This document shows, piece by piece, positions 43,905 through 52,341 of a stretch of DNA of 64,000 nt. Origin of the DNA: Micromonospora fulviviridis (GTDB lineage: Bacteria > Actinomycetota > Actinomycetes > Mycobacteriales > Micromonosporaceae); contig NZ_BMRA01000003.1 in NCBI RefSeq assembly GCF_014648395.1, forward strand, positions 506,211-570,210, in the 5' to 3' direction. The position numbers and the translations under genes were made by a program. Each line of letters begins with the position of its first letter. Positions within the stretch are counted from its first letter, which is position 1. Below the pieces are notes generated by a model. It searched no databases. It was not told the origin of the DNA and saw only the letters and a list, made by a program, of their open reading frames with translations.

Positions 43905-44633
43905 ATGGCCAAGGCGCCGCTGTACGTGCGGATCGAACGGGAACTGCGGACGCGCCTCGCCCAGGCGCAGCCCGGTGACCTGGTCCCGGCCGAGTCGGTG
44001 CTCGCCGAGGAGTTCGGGGTAGCCCGGATGACCATCCGGGCGGCGCTCAACGCTCTCGAATCCGACGGGCTCATCGAGCGGATCCAGGGCCGGGGCACGT
44101 TCGTGCGGCAGCGGCCCGAACCGCGGGCCGCCGGGACCCTGATGAGCTTCCAGGACCAGGTGCGCAGTTGGGGGCGTGTTCCGGTATCGCGGCTGGTGGA
44201 GGCTGAGGTTCGGGCAGCGTCCCCAGCGGAGGCGGCGGCGTTACAGCTGACCGCGGCAGCGCCGCGGGTGACCTCGATCGTGCGGGTGCGGCTCGCCGAT
44301 GACGTGCCCCTGGCCATCGAGTACGCCTGCTTCCCGCCACACCTGGCCACCCTGCTCGACCTCGACTTGGAAACCGGCTCGCTGCACCGCGCCCTGCGCG
44401 AGAGGGGACTGCGCCCCACGCTCGGCTCCTCGACGCTGACCGCTCAGCGGGCCGGATCCGACGGCGAGTTGCTGCACGTTCCGGCGGACGAGCCGTTGCT
44501 GGTCGAGACCCGGCTCATCGTCGACCAGCATTCGGCACCGCTGGAGTTCACCGTCAGTCGCTACGTCGGCGACCGCTACGACCTGCGCGTCACCTTCGAC
44601 GTGCAGGCACCCCAGACCGGAGATCCCCGATGA
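43905..44633 (+). CDS. GntR-family (HutC/UTRA) transcriptional regulator
   Basis: A 242-residue protein from ATG 43905, preceded by a strong GGAGGAG site. The winged helix covers residues 1-75 (LVPAESVLAEEFGVARMTIR, RIQGRGTFVRQ). The rest is a UTRA ligand-binding domain (LMSFQDQVRSWGRVPVSRLV, LETRLIVDQHSAPLEFTVSR-like). UTRA proteins sense sugars, amino sugars or nucleosides. The gene overlaps deoC by four bases, so its ligand is probably linked to that pathway. Confidence 0.92.
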   Translation: MAKAPLYVRIERELRTRLAQAQPGDLVPAESVLAEEFGVARMTIRAALNALESDGLIERIQGRGTFVRQRPEPRAAGTLMSFQDQVRSWGRVPVSRLVEAEVRAASPAEAAALQLTAAAPRVTSIVRVRLADDVPLAIEYACFPPHLATLLDLDLETGSLHRALRERGLRPTLGSSTLTAQRAGSDGELLHVPADEPLLVETRLIVDQHSAPLEFTVSRYVGDRYDLRVTFDVQAPQTGDPR

Positions 44634-45334
44634 ACATCGCCAAGATGATCGACCATTCGCTGTTGCGCCCCGAGCTCACCGCCGACGACATCCGGCGCGG
44701 CTGCGAGATCGCCGCACGCCGCCAGGTCGCCTCGGTCTGCGTCCGCCCCTCCGACGTCGGACTCGCCAAGGCCGCACTCTCCGGCACCGGCGTTCTCGTC
44801 GGCACCGTGGCCGGTTTTCCGCACGGCGACACCCGCACCACGATCAAGGCCACCGAGACCCGGGAACTGGTCGACGCGGGCGCCGACGAGGTCGACATGG
44901 TGCTGCACATCGGCCGCCTGCGCAGCGGCGAGACCTCTTACGTGTACGACGACATCGCCGCTGTGGTCGCCGCCGCGCAGGGCCGGGTGGTCAAGGTGAT
45001 CCTGGAGAACGCGTACCTGACCGACGAGCAGAAGGTCACCGGCTGCCGTATCGCCGAACAGGCTGGGGCGCACTTCGTGAAGACCAGCACCGGCTTCGCC
45101 CTCGGCGGCGCCACCCTGGCCGACATCCAGCTGATGCGCGCCGCGGTCTCCCCGCACATCGAGGTCAAAGCCGCTGGCGGTGTCCGCAGCCTCGACACCC
45201 TGCTCATCCTGCACGGAGCCGGAGCGACCCGGTTCGGCGCGACGGCTACCGAGACCATCCTCGACGACTTCGCCGCCCGCGAACGTGGTGAACAGCCCAC
45301 CACCGCTGCGGCCCCGTCGGGCAGCGACTACTGA
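44630..45334 (+). CDS. deoC: deoxyribose-phosphate aldolase
   Basis: A 234-residue TIM-barrel aldolase that splits 2-deoxyribose-5-phosphate into acetaldehyde and glyceraldehyde-3-phosphate. Key residues are present: D89 (EVDMVLHIG), the Schiff-base lysine K151 (FVKTSTGF) and K180 (VKAAGGVR). The start overlaps the GntR stop by four bases (ATGA). A nucleoside catabolic role is usual, but no phosphopentomutase or phosphorylase gene is near, so the operon may serve another aldehyde or sugar-phosphate reaction. Confidence 0.93.
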   Translation: MNIAKMIDHSLLRPELTADDIRRGCEIAARRQVASVCVRPSDVGLAKAALSGTGVLVGTVAGFPHGDTRTTIKATETRELVDAGADEVDMVLHIGRLRSGETSYVYDDIAAVVAAAQGRVVKVILENAYLTDEQKVTGCRIAEQAGAHFVKTSTGFALGGATLADIQLMRAAVSPHIEVKAAGGVRSLDTLLILHGAGATRFGATATETILDDFAARERGEQPTTAAAPSGSDY

Positions 45335-45364
45335 ACCGACTCGATCAAGATCGGCGGCAAGCGC

Positions 45365-46198
45365 ATGCACTGGATCTGCTCGGCGGCCACCCTGCGCGGT
45401 GACCGCCCAACCAACCAGGACCAATACGTCGTGATCGACGGCGCTGCCGCAATCCTCGACGGCGCGACCTCCTGGCTGCACACCTACCACGGGCCCGAAC
45501 CGCGCGACGGCGGCTGGTATGCCCGAACCCTCGGCGCGGCGCTGACCGCCCGGCTGCCCGGACACGGCACCGCCCTCAACGTGATCCTCGACGCCGCGAT
45601 CGCCGACGTCCGCGACACCTACGGCCTCAAACCCGGAGACAGCCCCTACAGCACCGCCACACTCGCCCGATGGAACACCGACCACGTTGACCTGCTCGTG
45701 CTCGGCGACAGCCCCGCGCTCATCCATCGCAGCGCCGGGACCAACACACTGATCGCTGACGAACGGCTTGCCGCGACCGCACCCGCCGAGCGTGACGCCT
45801 ACCGCGACCACCTGCGCCAGGGCCGCGGCTTCGACGCCCATTTCGCCGACCTGATCGCTGCCGTCCAGCGCACCGAACGACACAGCTTCAACCAGCCCGA
45901 CGGATTCTGGGTCGCCGAGGCCGAACCCACCGCGGCCAGCCACGCCATCTGCCGAACCCTGCCCGTCAACGAGGTTGCGGGCCTCACCCTGATGACCGAC
46001 GGCGCCGCCGCCGGCGTAATCGACTATCAGCTCACCGACTGGGTCGGCCTGGCCGACGAGCTGCCCCGCCACGGAGCAGCCACCTGGCTGCATCGCGTCC
46101 ACCTCGCCGAGGAGTCAGACCCTGACGGCCGCAGCTGGCCCCGCACCAAGAAACACGACGACAAGACCATGATCACCCTCACCAAACTGACCAACTGA
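45365..46198 (+). CDS. protein phosphatase 2C (PPM)-like protein
   Basis: A 277-residue single-domain PP2C-like protein. The metal-binding acids are in place: D19 (TNQDQY), D32 (ILDGATS), D212 (MTDGAA) and D265/266 (KKHDDKTM). GDSPA (114-118) is the usual GDSR-like loop. It lies 30 bp after deoC in the same operon. The family removes phosphate from Ser/Thr of proteins; a small, lone member beside a sugar-phosphate aldolase could instead act on a metabolite. No kinase gene is nearby. Confidence 0.85.
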   Translation: MHWICSAATLRGDRPTNQDQYVVIDGAAAILDGATSWLHTYHGPEPRDGGWYARTLGAALTARLPGHGTALNVILDAAIADVRDTYGLKPGDSPYSTATLARWNTDHVDLLVLGDSPALIHRSAGTNTLIADERLAATAPAERDAYRDHLRQGRGFDAHFADLIAAVQRTERHSFNQPDGFWVAEAEPTAASHAICRTLPVNEVAGLTLMTDGAAAGVIDYQLTDWVGLADELPRHGAATWLHRVHLAEESDPDGRSWPRTKKHDDKTMITLTKLTN

Positions 46199-46438
46199 CG
46201 CGGAACAGCAATGGCTTCAATCCCGGCTCGGGTTCACTGCCCACAACCTCATCGACGACCCCTACGTAGCCGTACCGCCCGCCCCAGGTCTTGAGCGTGA
46301 CGATCCTCGTTCGCCGCCAGCGCGGGTTCTCGCATGGGCGCGGATGACTTGCCTCAGGGCGGATCAGCCCGTTGGGACGGTCTCCGTCCTCGCCAGTTGG
46401 AAACCGTAGGGATCGTCGCGCGCCGAGCAGGACAGTCG

Positions 46439-47203
46439 CTACCGCGGCCGCGCCCGGTCCGCTTCCTGGTCCGCGAGCCACTCGTCGAAGGTCGTGGGCG
46501 CTATGCGGGCGTCCGGTCCCGGAAGCAAAACATTGCCCATCATGTCCGGGCCGAGGATCGCCTCCCAGGTGGGGACGAGCCTCATCTCGCGCCCGAGCGC
46601 CTGGTGGGTCCGGCGGGCCATGTCCACGAGATCGTGACGGTCGGGCCCGGCCACGTCGCGGTGGCGTCCCTGCGGTGGCCCGGCGGCCACCTCCACGAGG
46701 ACCTCCGCGACGTCAGCTGGGGCGATCGGCTGGATGAGCAGCGGCGCGAGATAGGCCGTGCCGTCACTCTCGGTCCATGTGGCCACCGTCGCGCCGAAGT
46801 CGAAGAACTGGGTGACGGGGACAATGGTCCACGGCACGTCTCCGGCCGAGACCAGGCGCTCCTGCTCCCGCTTGCCCGAGTAGTGCGCGGTTCCGGCGAT
46901 CCGATGCACCTCGACGATGGAGAGCAGGACGTGGTGCCGAACCCCCGCATCCTGCTCGGCCCTCAGGAGGTTCCGGGTGGCGGCGCCGAAGTACGCCACA
47001 GTCGCCTCGCGGTCGGCTGCCGGCGCGCTGATCGCGTCGATGACGACGTCGACCCCGGTCAACGCCGCGCCCAGCCCGGTGCCGGCCACCAGGTCGACAC
47101 CCTGCGAACGGCTCATCGGGACGGGATCGTGGCCGTGGCGGCGCAGCGCGGCCACGGTGAGGGACCCGATGTTGCCGGATGCGCCGGCGACGGCCACACG
47201 CAT
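46439..47203 (-). CDS. NmrA-like NAD(P)-binding protein
   Basis: A 254-residue atypical SDR from ATG 47203. AGASGNIGSLTVAALRRHGH is the NmrA/SDR dinucleotide loop, and VRHHVLLSIVEVHRIAGTAH supplies the strand-5 region. Such proteins reduce quinones or sense NADP(H). No clear operon partner is adjacent. The substrate is unknown. Confidence 0.87.
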   Translation of the reverse strand: MRVAVAGASGNIGSLTVAALRRHGHDPVPMSRSQGVDLVAGTGLGAALTGVDVVIDAISAPAADREATVAYFGAATRNLLRAEQDAGVRHHVLLSIVEVHRIAGTAHYSGKREQERLVSAGDVPWTIVPVTQFFDFGATVATWTESDGTAYLAPLLIQPIAPADVAEVLVEVAAGPPQGRHRDVAGPDRHDLVDMARRTHQALGREMRLVPTWEAILGPDMMGNVLLPGPDARIAPTTFDEWLADQEADRARPR

Positions 47204-47543
47204 GTCTGGCTCCTGCCTCAGAACCGCGCGGGAATCACCCGCCACGCCTTTGACTAGCGCTGCCTGGAGGATGACCGGGCTGGACGGCGAGCGCCTCGAC
47301 GGATGACTTCACCTGTCTGCGAATCGGCACACCGTACCGACGCCTCGCCAGAGCTTCAGATTAGGCGAGGGCGACGTGCCGTGGGACCGGAATCGACCTG
47401 TGCGGGGCGTTTCACGCTCACCGACGGCCTGACCTCGTGCGGCGGCCCGGACAGGATGCAGCCGCGTGTCGTCCGCTTCCTGCGGGCGGCCTCACGTGTA
47501 GCAGTTCGGCCCGCCCGGGTGTCGGCCCCGCCGCTACGGCTTG
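47204..47543. other. gene-free stretch
   Basis: This 340-bp gap between two minus-strand genes contains no convincing gene, hairpin or repeat. It should hold the promoter of the NmrA-like gene and the end of the DUF5317 transcript. Confidence 0.6.
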
Positions 47544-48164
47544 CTAGCTGGTGGACACGGGTCGATTGTGGTTCCGGCGTCGCTTCAGCGCGCGCCGATG
47601 ACCCGGTATTCGGCCTGGCGGATGTTCGTGCATGAGGGCGGCGATGAGCAGGGCCACACCCACCATGACGACGATGTCGCCGATGCTGATCACCAGGTTC
47701 AGCCACGGCACGGGCAGGACGTCGCCGAGCGCCGCCATCCGGGTCGTCTCGGTGCTGACGGTGTGGTGCGGATCCAGGGTGGTGTCAGTCGGAGCGGCCG
47801 CGATCTCGCCCAGCGCGGCTGGCGCCACCGGCATGTGCCCGTTGGGCACGATGGTGGTCGCGTTCAATGCCGCCCCGGCGAGGATCGCGGCGACGCCGGC
47901 GCGGGCCGGCCGGGACAGGCGGGCCAGATTGAGCAGCAGCGCGACGCCGACCATGCCGAATACCAGTGCGGTCAGCCATCGCTGTGCGGCCGAGGAGAGC
48001 AGGCGGGAGCCGGGCGGCACGTGGCCCAGCAGCTGTCCGGCGGCGGCAGCGTACAGCAGCCACACGCCCCGCAGCGGCTGGCGGGCGAGCTGCCGCAGCC
48101 GGCCGCCGGTGAGGTACCCGGCGGCCAGACCAACGAGGACGGGAGCGAGGAGAAAAACGGACAC
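47544..48164 (-). CDS. DUF5317 integral membrane protein
   Basis: A 206-residue membrane protein with four or five hydrophobic segments (VFLLAPVLVGLAAGYLTGGR, LTALVFGMVGVALLLNLARL, LVISIGDIVVMVGVALLIAA). NATTIVPNGHMPV in the middle is typical of DUF5317 proteins. Its GTG start lies immediately after the TAA stop of the upstream 27-codon gene, so translation is coupled. Function is unknown. Confidence 0.84.
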   Translation of the reverse strand: MSVFLLAPVLVGLAAGYLTGGRLRQLARQPLRGVWLLYAAAAGQLLGHVPPGSRLLSSAAQRWLTALVFGMVGVALLLNLARLSRPARAGVAAILAGAALNATTIVPNGHMPVAPAALGEIAAAPTDTTLDPHHTVSTETTRMAALGDVLPVPWLNLVISIGDIVVMVGVALLIAALMHEHPPGRIPGHRRALKRRRNHNRPVSTS

Positions 48165-48248
48165 TTAGCCGCCGTGGTCGTACGGTGCGCCGACGGCGTA
48201 GAGCAGGGTGGCAAGCGCGAGGAGCAACAGGGCGATGCGGGCTCTCAT
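48165..48248 (-). CDS. 27-residue hydrophobic peptide, second of a tandem pair
   Basis: ATG 48248 opens a 27-codon frame (MRARIALLLLALATLLYAVG, then APYDHGG) ending at TAA 48165-48167. Its stop directly abuts the DUF5317 GTG start, so the two are translationally coupled. It is strongly similar to the peptide encoded just upstream. It would form one membrane helix with a short tail ending in HGG. Confidence 0.72.
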   Translation of the reverse strand: MRARIALLLLALATLLYAVGAPYDHGG

Positions 48249-48260
48249 GCTCGTCCGACC

Positions 48261-48344
48261 TCAGCCGCCGTGCTCGTGCGGTGCGCCGACGGCGTAGAGC
48301 AGAGTGGCGAGTGCGGCCAACGTAAGGACGATTCTCAGCTTCAT
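48261..48344 (-). CDS. 27-residue hydrophobic peptide, first of a tandem pair
   Basis: ATG 48344 opens a 27-codon frame (MKLRIVLTLAALATLLYAVG, then APHEHGG) ending 12 bp before the next small gene. The two peptides share the frame, length, ALATLLYAVGAP core and HGG ending. A TAGCGT hexamer ends six bases before the ATG and no ribosome site is visible, which suggests a leaderless transcript starting at or near the ATG. The pairwise conservation supports a real gene family. Confidence 0.7.
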   Translation of the reverse strand: MKLRIVLTLAALATLLYAVGAPHEHGG

Positions 48345-48359
48345 GAGTCAACGCTACGG

Positions 48360-48375
48360 GTTGATTGACATCAAC
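48360..48375 (-). promoter_or_regulatory. palindrome in the promoter of the peptide/DUF5317 operon
   Basis: GTTGAT-TGAC-ATCAAC is a perfect inverted repeat just upstream of the possible -10 hexamer (TAGCGT) of the first small gene. The position is right for a repressor or MerR-type activator. The regulator is not encoded nearby. Confidence 0.5.
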
Positions 48376-48526
48376 TGATTCGGCGACGCCGACAGCGATC
48401 GGGACCCGTTCGGCCGCAGCTGGTGCCGTATCAGCCCACGTTCGGTGGGCGTTACGCGCTGTCGCACCAGGCAACCTCGAGGATGAGGAACAGGAAGCAC
48501 AGGAACAGACGTATGGCCGGGTACAC

Positions 48527-49366
48527 CTAGAGCGCGAGCATCGCCGCCGCGACCTCATCCGCGGCCGCAGCGGGGATCGCCGTCGCGGCCCGTTCGAGCA
48601 CGAGCAGCCGCGCACCAGGGATCTCGCGCGCGAGCGCTTCGCCGTTGCCGAGGGGGAAGAACGGGTCGCGGCGACCGTGCACCACCAGCGTCGGGATCGC
48701 GAGCTCGAACAGGCGCTCGCGCCAGCGCGGCGTGCAGTCGAGCTTGGCGAACACCGTGCCCAGATGGTTGGCCATCTGCACCGCGGGCTCCGTGCCCGGC
48801 GTGCGGTCCCATCTGTGCGCGGCGGTCGCGCGAGCGGCGTCGGGGTCGTCACCGAGGATCTTCGCGCCTCCGGCGGCGAACTCGGCGACCGCGGCGCGGT
48901 CGGACCAGTCGGGCATCGAACGCGAGAACAGCCGGCCCATCGTCGCCGCGTCATGGTCAGGCAGGTCGTCGTCGACCGGGCCCGGAGCGACCGGCCGCGT
49001 TCCGACGAGGGTGAGCGCCGAGAACGCGTCCGGGTGGTCGAGCGCGGCGACCTGGGCGACCATCCCGCCCACGCCGATGCCGGCCAGGTGCGCCGGCCGG
49101 TCGTCGAGCTCGCGGGCGAGCGCCGCGGCGTCGGCCGCAAGATCGCGCAACGTGTACGCCGGAACCTCGGGATCGACGGTGGTCGACGCACCGGAATCGC
49201 GCAGGTCGTACCGCACCACGTGGCGCCCGCGGCGCGCGAGCGCCTGGCAGAGTGCGTCGGGCCAGGAGAGCATGGTCGTGCCTCCCGCGAGCAGCACCAG
49301 CGGAGCCGCCGCGTCGCCGAAGTGCTCGACCCCGAGCGTCACGCCGTTCGTCTCGACCGTCGTCAT
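48527..49366 (-). CDS. alpha/beta hydrolase-fold protein lacking its nucleophile
   Basis: A 279-residue protein of the alpha/beta hydrolase fold (RdmC/aclacinomycin-esterase-like). LVLLAGGTTMLSWPDALCQA and VVRYDLRDSGAST fit the family. The nucleophile elbow reads G96-I-G98-V-G100 where the family has GxSxG, so the serine is replaced by glycine. VVHGRRDPFFPLGNG keeps the acid candidate, but the segment that should supply histidine (usually GMGH) reads LERAATAIPAAAADE without one. It is probably non-hydrolytic. Confidence 0.85.
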   Translation of the reverse strand: MTTVETNGVTLGVEHFGDAAAPLVLLAGGTTMLSWPDALCQALARRGRHVVRYDLRDSGASTTVDPEVPAYTLRDLAADAAALARELDDRPAHLAGIGVGGMVAQVAALDHPDAFSALTLVGTRPVAPGPVDDDLPDHDAATMGRLFSRSMPDWSDRAAVAEFAAGGAKILGDDPDAARATAAHRWDRTPGTEPAVQMANHLGTVFAKLDCTPRWRERLFELAIPTLVVHGRRDPFFPLGNGEALAREIPGARLLVLERAATAIPAAAADEVAAAMLAL

Positions 49367-49684
49367 GACGCCTCCGCCGTCGCGTTGACGCCGCCGGACG
49401 TGCGAAACGTGTGGACCGTCGGATACATCAGGAACCTCCAGGGCGGCGTCGTGGGCCGGTGGCGCGGGGACGCCGGCACAAGCTACGCGTCCCCGCCGGT
49501 GGTCTGTGTCGCGTCGAACGCGGGCGACTGCTCAGAGATGGACGACTGGCGGTGCGAAAACTCATCGGGACCCTGTCCGCAAGGCAACGATCACCGAGCA
49601 GCCGCCCTTCGTCCATGGCTCGAGTAGTACAAACACCCATCGCGTCACGCCGTACTCGGAGGGCTTCCACCGACCAGCCGCCGG
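49367..49684. other. gene-free stretch with possible coding scrap
   Basis: No gene was recognised in these 318 bp. On the plus strand, VWTVGYIRNLQGGVVGRW followed by SPPVVCVASNAGDCSEMDDW looks more protein-like than its surroundings and may be a fragment of a lost gene, but I cannot assign it. Confidence 0.35.
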
Positions 49685-50308
49685 TCACCAACGGCGGCTA
49701 GCTGCCTGCAGGCACCTGGTCCGTGACGTCGGCGTAGCCGACCTTCCCGGCGCGGTCGGCGCGTAGATCACGCGGATCACGCCCGTCGGGAAGGCCTCCG
49801 TCGCCGTCACCCGGAAGTGGTACGGCGTGTCGCCGTCGTCGAACAGCCTGCGGCCCTTGCGCGCCGCCACCGGATGCACCAGCGGGCGCAGCTCGTCGAC
49901 CAGTCCGGCAGCGAGCAGTTGCTGCACCACGGAGATCGACCCCGGGATGAGGATGCCTCTGCTGCCGGCGTCGGCCTTCAGCGCGGTGACCGCGTCGACA
50001 AGCTCGCCCTTGATCAGCTCCGAGTTGCGCCAGGAGAACTCCAGCTTCTGCCGCGAGACGACCACCTTGCGCATGTCCCCGAGTTGCTTCGCGAAGACCG
50101 CGTCCTCGCCGCCAGCGGCCTCGCGGTCGGGCCAGGCCCCGGCGAAGCTGTCATAGGTCTCCCGGCCGATGAGCATCACGTCAGCGGTGTCGTAGTCCTC
50201 GCCGACGGCGCGGCCCATGTTCTCGTCGAAGTACGGGAAGTGCCAGTCCGGGTCGATCTCGGCCACGCCGTCGGCCGAGATGAACAGCGTGGAGATGACC
50301 TTTGCCAT
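49685..50308 (-). CDS. RibD C-terminal / dihydrofolate-reductase-like protein
   Basis: A 207-residue protein with the bacterial dihydrofolate-reductase-like fold (RibD_C). KVISTLFISADGVAEID starts it, VMLIGRETYDSFAGAWPDRE holds the NADP-loop region, and GILIPGSISVVQQLLAAGLV is the second nucleotide-binding block. The final 20 residues are serine/arginine-rich and may be an added tail. These reductases are common in actinobacteria with unknown substrates. A fragment of a relative lies at 43474-43555. Confidence 0.88.
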   Translation of the reverse strand: MAKVISTLFISADGVAEIDPDWHFPYFDENMGRAVGEDYDTADVMLIGRETYDSFAGAWPDREAAGGEDAVFAKQLGDMRKVVVSRQKLEFSWRNSELIKGELVDAVTALKADAGSRGILIPGSISVVQQLLAAGLVDELRPLVHPVAARKGRRLFDDGDTPYHFRVTATEAFPTGVIRVIYAPTAPGRSATPTSRTRCLQAASRRW

Positions 50309-50531
50309 CGCAGGGTCCCTTCGAGTCGGTGGTGTCGACAGGTGGACCGCCGCAGCATCTCAGAATCATCGGCCGGCCAGGGACCAACCCGCCGACCGGT
50401 GGGGGCGGTCGTCCGCACGACCGGCGAAAGAAGGGAACTGGCGGCCTGATCCGGATACCGCTACAGAGCTCGACGGAACTTCGATCGGTGCGACCACCGT
50501 GTCGGTTTCACCCCGTCGTGCGACCGGGCAC

Positions 50532-50768
50532 CTAGAAGCCGCCGCCGAGCTGGTCAACGGCGCTTCGCGCATCCCGGTTGATCTCGTCGAGAGGGGCGTC
50601 GTCCGTCGACGGCCTGCGCCTGCCTTGACGCTCCGCGGCTCGTCCCAGCTGCCGAATCGCGCGCCGTCCCGCATCGACGGTCCGGCGTCGCCGGACGCGA
50701 ACAGTCGCGGTGATGGCGATGGCAGCACCGGTGGACGCCGCCAGCAGCGCGACCAACAGCGTCCCCAT
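50532..50768 (-). CDS. small single-span membrane protein
   Basis: A 78-residue protein with one N-terminal helix (MGTLLVALLAASTGAAIAIT) followed by a basic stretch and an acidic tail (DDAPLDEINRDARSAVDQLG). No family was recognised. It lies alone, divergent from the membrane-protein gene at 50943. Confidence 0.55.
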   Translation of the reverse strand: MGTLLVALLAASTGAAIAITATVRVRRRRTVDAGRRAIRQLGRAAERQGRRRPSTDDAPLDEINRDARSAVDQLGGGF

Positions 50769-50942
50769 GCCGCCACGCTAATCGTGAATGGCAAGCGAAC
50801 AGGCCGCTGGAGGGGACCCGTCGGCAGCCCGTCATCCACACCGGGACGCCGGCGCGCCGGTGAGCGAGTAGACCGTCCGCGACATCACCTGGCTGGCTCG
50901 ACGGGGTCGCCCGCCGAGCCAGCGCCGATAGATCATGACTCC

Positions 50943-51650
50943 ATGCTCGTCGCGTCCGTCGTCACGATGGTGGCGTTTCTCGCGTGGTTGACCGTCGCCC
51001 GGCTGCCGTGGTTCACCGGCGTCGTGTTGGTGGCGCTCACCCTGGTCGCGGTCGCCTCGATCACCCTCGCCGCCGTTCAGCCCCGGGCGGTGGTGGAGGC
51101 GCGCCTGCTGCTGTTCCTCGGGGTCGCCGCGACGCTGTTGGTCGCGGGGGAGATGCAGCGCCGCAGGCTCGGCGACACCGGCGACGACGACCGGGCGGGC
51201 CGGCGCTGGCCGTACCGGATCGCGGTCGGTCTTGCCTTGTTCGTCGCCCTGGGTTGTATTCCCGTCGCGGCCTGGGACTTCAACGACGAAGGGTTCGTAC
51301 CGGCGGTGCAGGAACTCGGCCGGCTGCCCGACGGGCTCGCTGTTCGAAGCGCAGGCGGCTACTCGGAATGCGGCACCGGTCGTTGCGCCGTTGCCTACCC
51401 ACTCGTCGGCCGGGCGGACGAGTCGGCCGAACAGGTGTCCCGACGGATGTGGAAGCACCTGGTGAGCAACGGGTGGCCGGCGCCCGACGCTGGGCGCAGC
51501 TGCCGCCCGGCCGGCTGGCTTCTCGACACCCGAGAGACCTGCGTGGAGATCAGTACGGCCGAGGACGGGGCCCGGCTCACGCTGGAGGGCGGCCGCCCGT
51601 TCCCTCGATATGCGCATGCCCGCAGCCAGGAGGTCAGCCGGCTGCGTTGA
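50943..51650 (+). CDS. membrane protein, intact member of a duplicated module
   Basis: A 235-residue protein from ATG 50943. Three to four hydrophobic segments in the first 110 residues (SVVTMVAFLAWLTVARLPWF, VALTLVAVASITLAAVQP, IAVGLALFVALGCIPVAAWD) lead to a soluble C-terminal domain with cysteines (YSECGTGRCAVAYPLVG, AGRSCRPAGW, RETCVEIS). No family was recognised. The 3' end overlaps the convergent gene at 51634 by 17 bp. A second, decayed copy of the C-terminal two-thirds lies at 54226-54754. Confidence 0.72.
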   Translation: MLVASVVTMVAFLAWLTVARLPWFTGVVLVALTLVAVASITLAAVQPRAVVEARLLLFLGVAATLLVAGEMQRRRLGDTGDDDRAGRRWPYRIAVGLALFVALGCIPVAAWDFNDEGFVPAVQELGRLPDGLAVRSAGGYSECGTGRCAVAYPLVGRADESAEQVSRRMWKHLVSNGWPAPDAGRSCRPAGWLLDTRETCVEISTAEDGARLTLEGGRPFPRYAHARSQEVSRLR

Positions 51651-52341
51651 GCCACCGTCGCCAGCTCGTGCGGGTGGTCCGTTGCTCGGGGTGCGCGGCC
51701 ACGTGAAGAACGAACTGCGCTCGGAGCCGGACCGAGGGATCGTCGGCGGCAGCCAGCGTTTCCACCGCGTGGAAGATCAACGGGTCGTCGAGGTGGCGGA
51801 CCAGGCAGGCGTACGCCCAGTCCCTGCACCGGTACGGTCGCGCCAACGCCGCGAGGATCAGCTCAGCGATCTGAGGCTGGATGTCCTCCGGGAGACCGCC
51901 CCGATCGAGCCGGTGAAGAATGGCCTCCTTGCTTCCCCAGCGGGACCACATCCACGACTCCGGAGCTCCCCACTCGTCGGGATATTCCGCCTCCCACCGT
52001 AGGTACAGCACGGCGAACGGCGCCCACAGCGCGCGGGCGGCATCGTCACCGTCCGCGGCGTCTCGGAAGGCGTGGAGAGGCCCGTAGATCGTCTGCTCCT
52101 GATGCCACCGGACATCGGCGCGCGCCTGGTCCAATGCCGCGCCCAGGCGAGTCTGGCTGGACCTCGACCGGTAGTGCGCGGCCCACAGGGCATTCGAGCG
52201 GTGCAGTGCGTCGCTCGCCGCCGCGAGGATCGCCTGATGGCGGGCCAGCGCACGATGGCGGATGACCGGATCAGCCGCCACCAGGTCTAACAGCCAGGAG
52301 TAGTCGCCGCGCGGCTCCGCAAACACCACAGCAGCCTGCCA
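51178..52341. repeat. segmental duplication, intact copy
   Basis: This stretch, covering the end of the 50943 gene and all of the convergent gene, is closely repeated at 54280-55162. The right-hand copy lacks about 276 bp (the counterpart of roughly 51760-52035). Identity looks high by eye over both flanks. Confidence 0.85.
51634..52329 (-). CDS. hypothetical helical protein, intact member of a duplicated module
   Basis: A 231-residue helical protein from GTG 52329, with short alpha-hairpin units (VIRHRALARHQAILAAASDA, AVETLAAADDPSVRLRAQFV, YACLVRHLDDPLIFHAVETL) resembling HEAT or armadillo-like repeats. No catalytic motif is seen. It is convergent with and overlaps the membrane-protein gene by 17 bp. 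A truncated, frameshifted copy is at 54738-55149. Confidence 0.7.
   Translation of the reverse strand: MVFAEPRGDYSWLLDLVAADPVIRHRALARHQAILAAASDALHRSNALWAAHYRSRSSQTRLGAALDQARADVRWHQEQTIYGPLHAFRDAADGDDAARALWAPFAVLYLRWEAEYPDEWGAPESWMWSRWGSKEAILHRLDRGGLPEDIQPQIAELILAALARPYRCRDWAYACLVRHLDDPLIFHAVETLAAADDPSVRLRAQFVLHVAAHPEQRTTRTSWRRWLNAAG

Noticed and set aside
46199..46438. Possible tRNA-like stretch (GGCTTCAATCCCGGCTCGGG) in the gap after the PP2C gene
   Set aside because: The T-loop GTTCRANYC and acceptor stem do not pair, so no tRNA is supported.
48365..49627. A 420-codon plus-strand frame opposite the alpha/beta hydrolase
   Set aside because: Shadow for most of its length. Only its last 70 codons look somewhat protein-like and these are noted in the gap entry.
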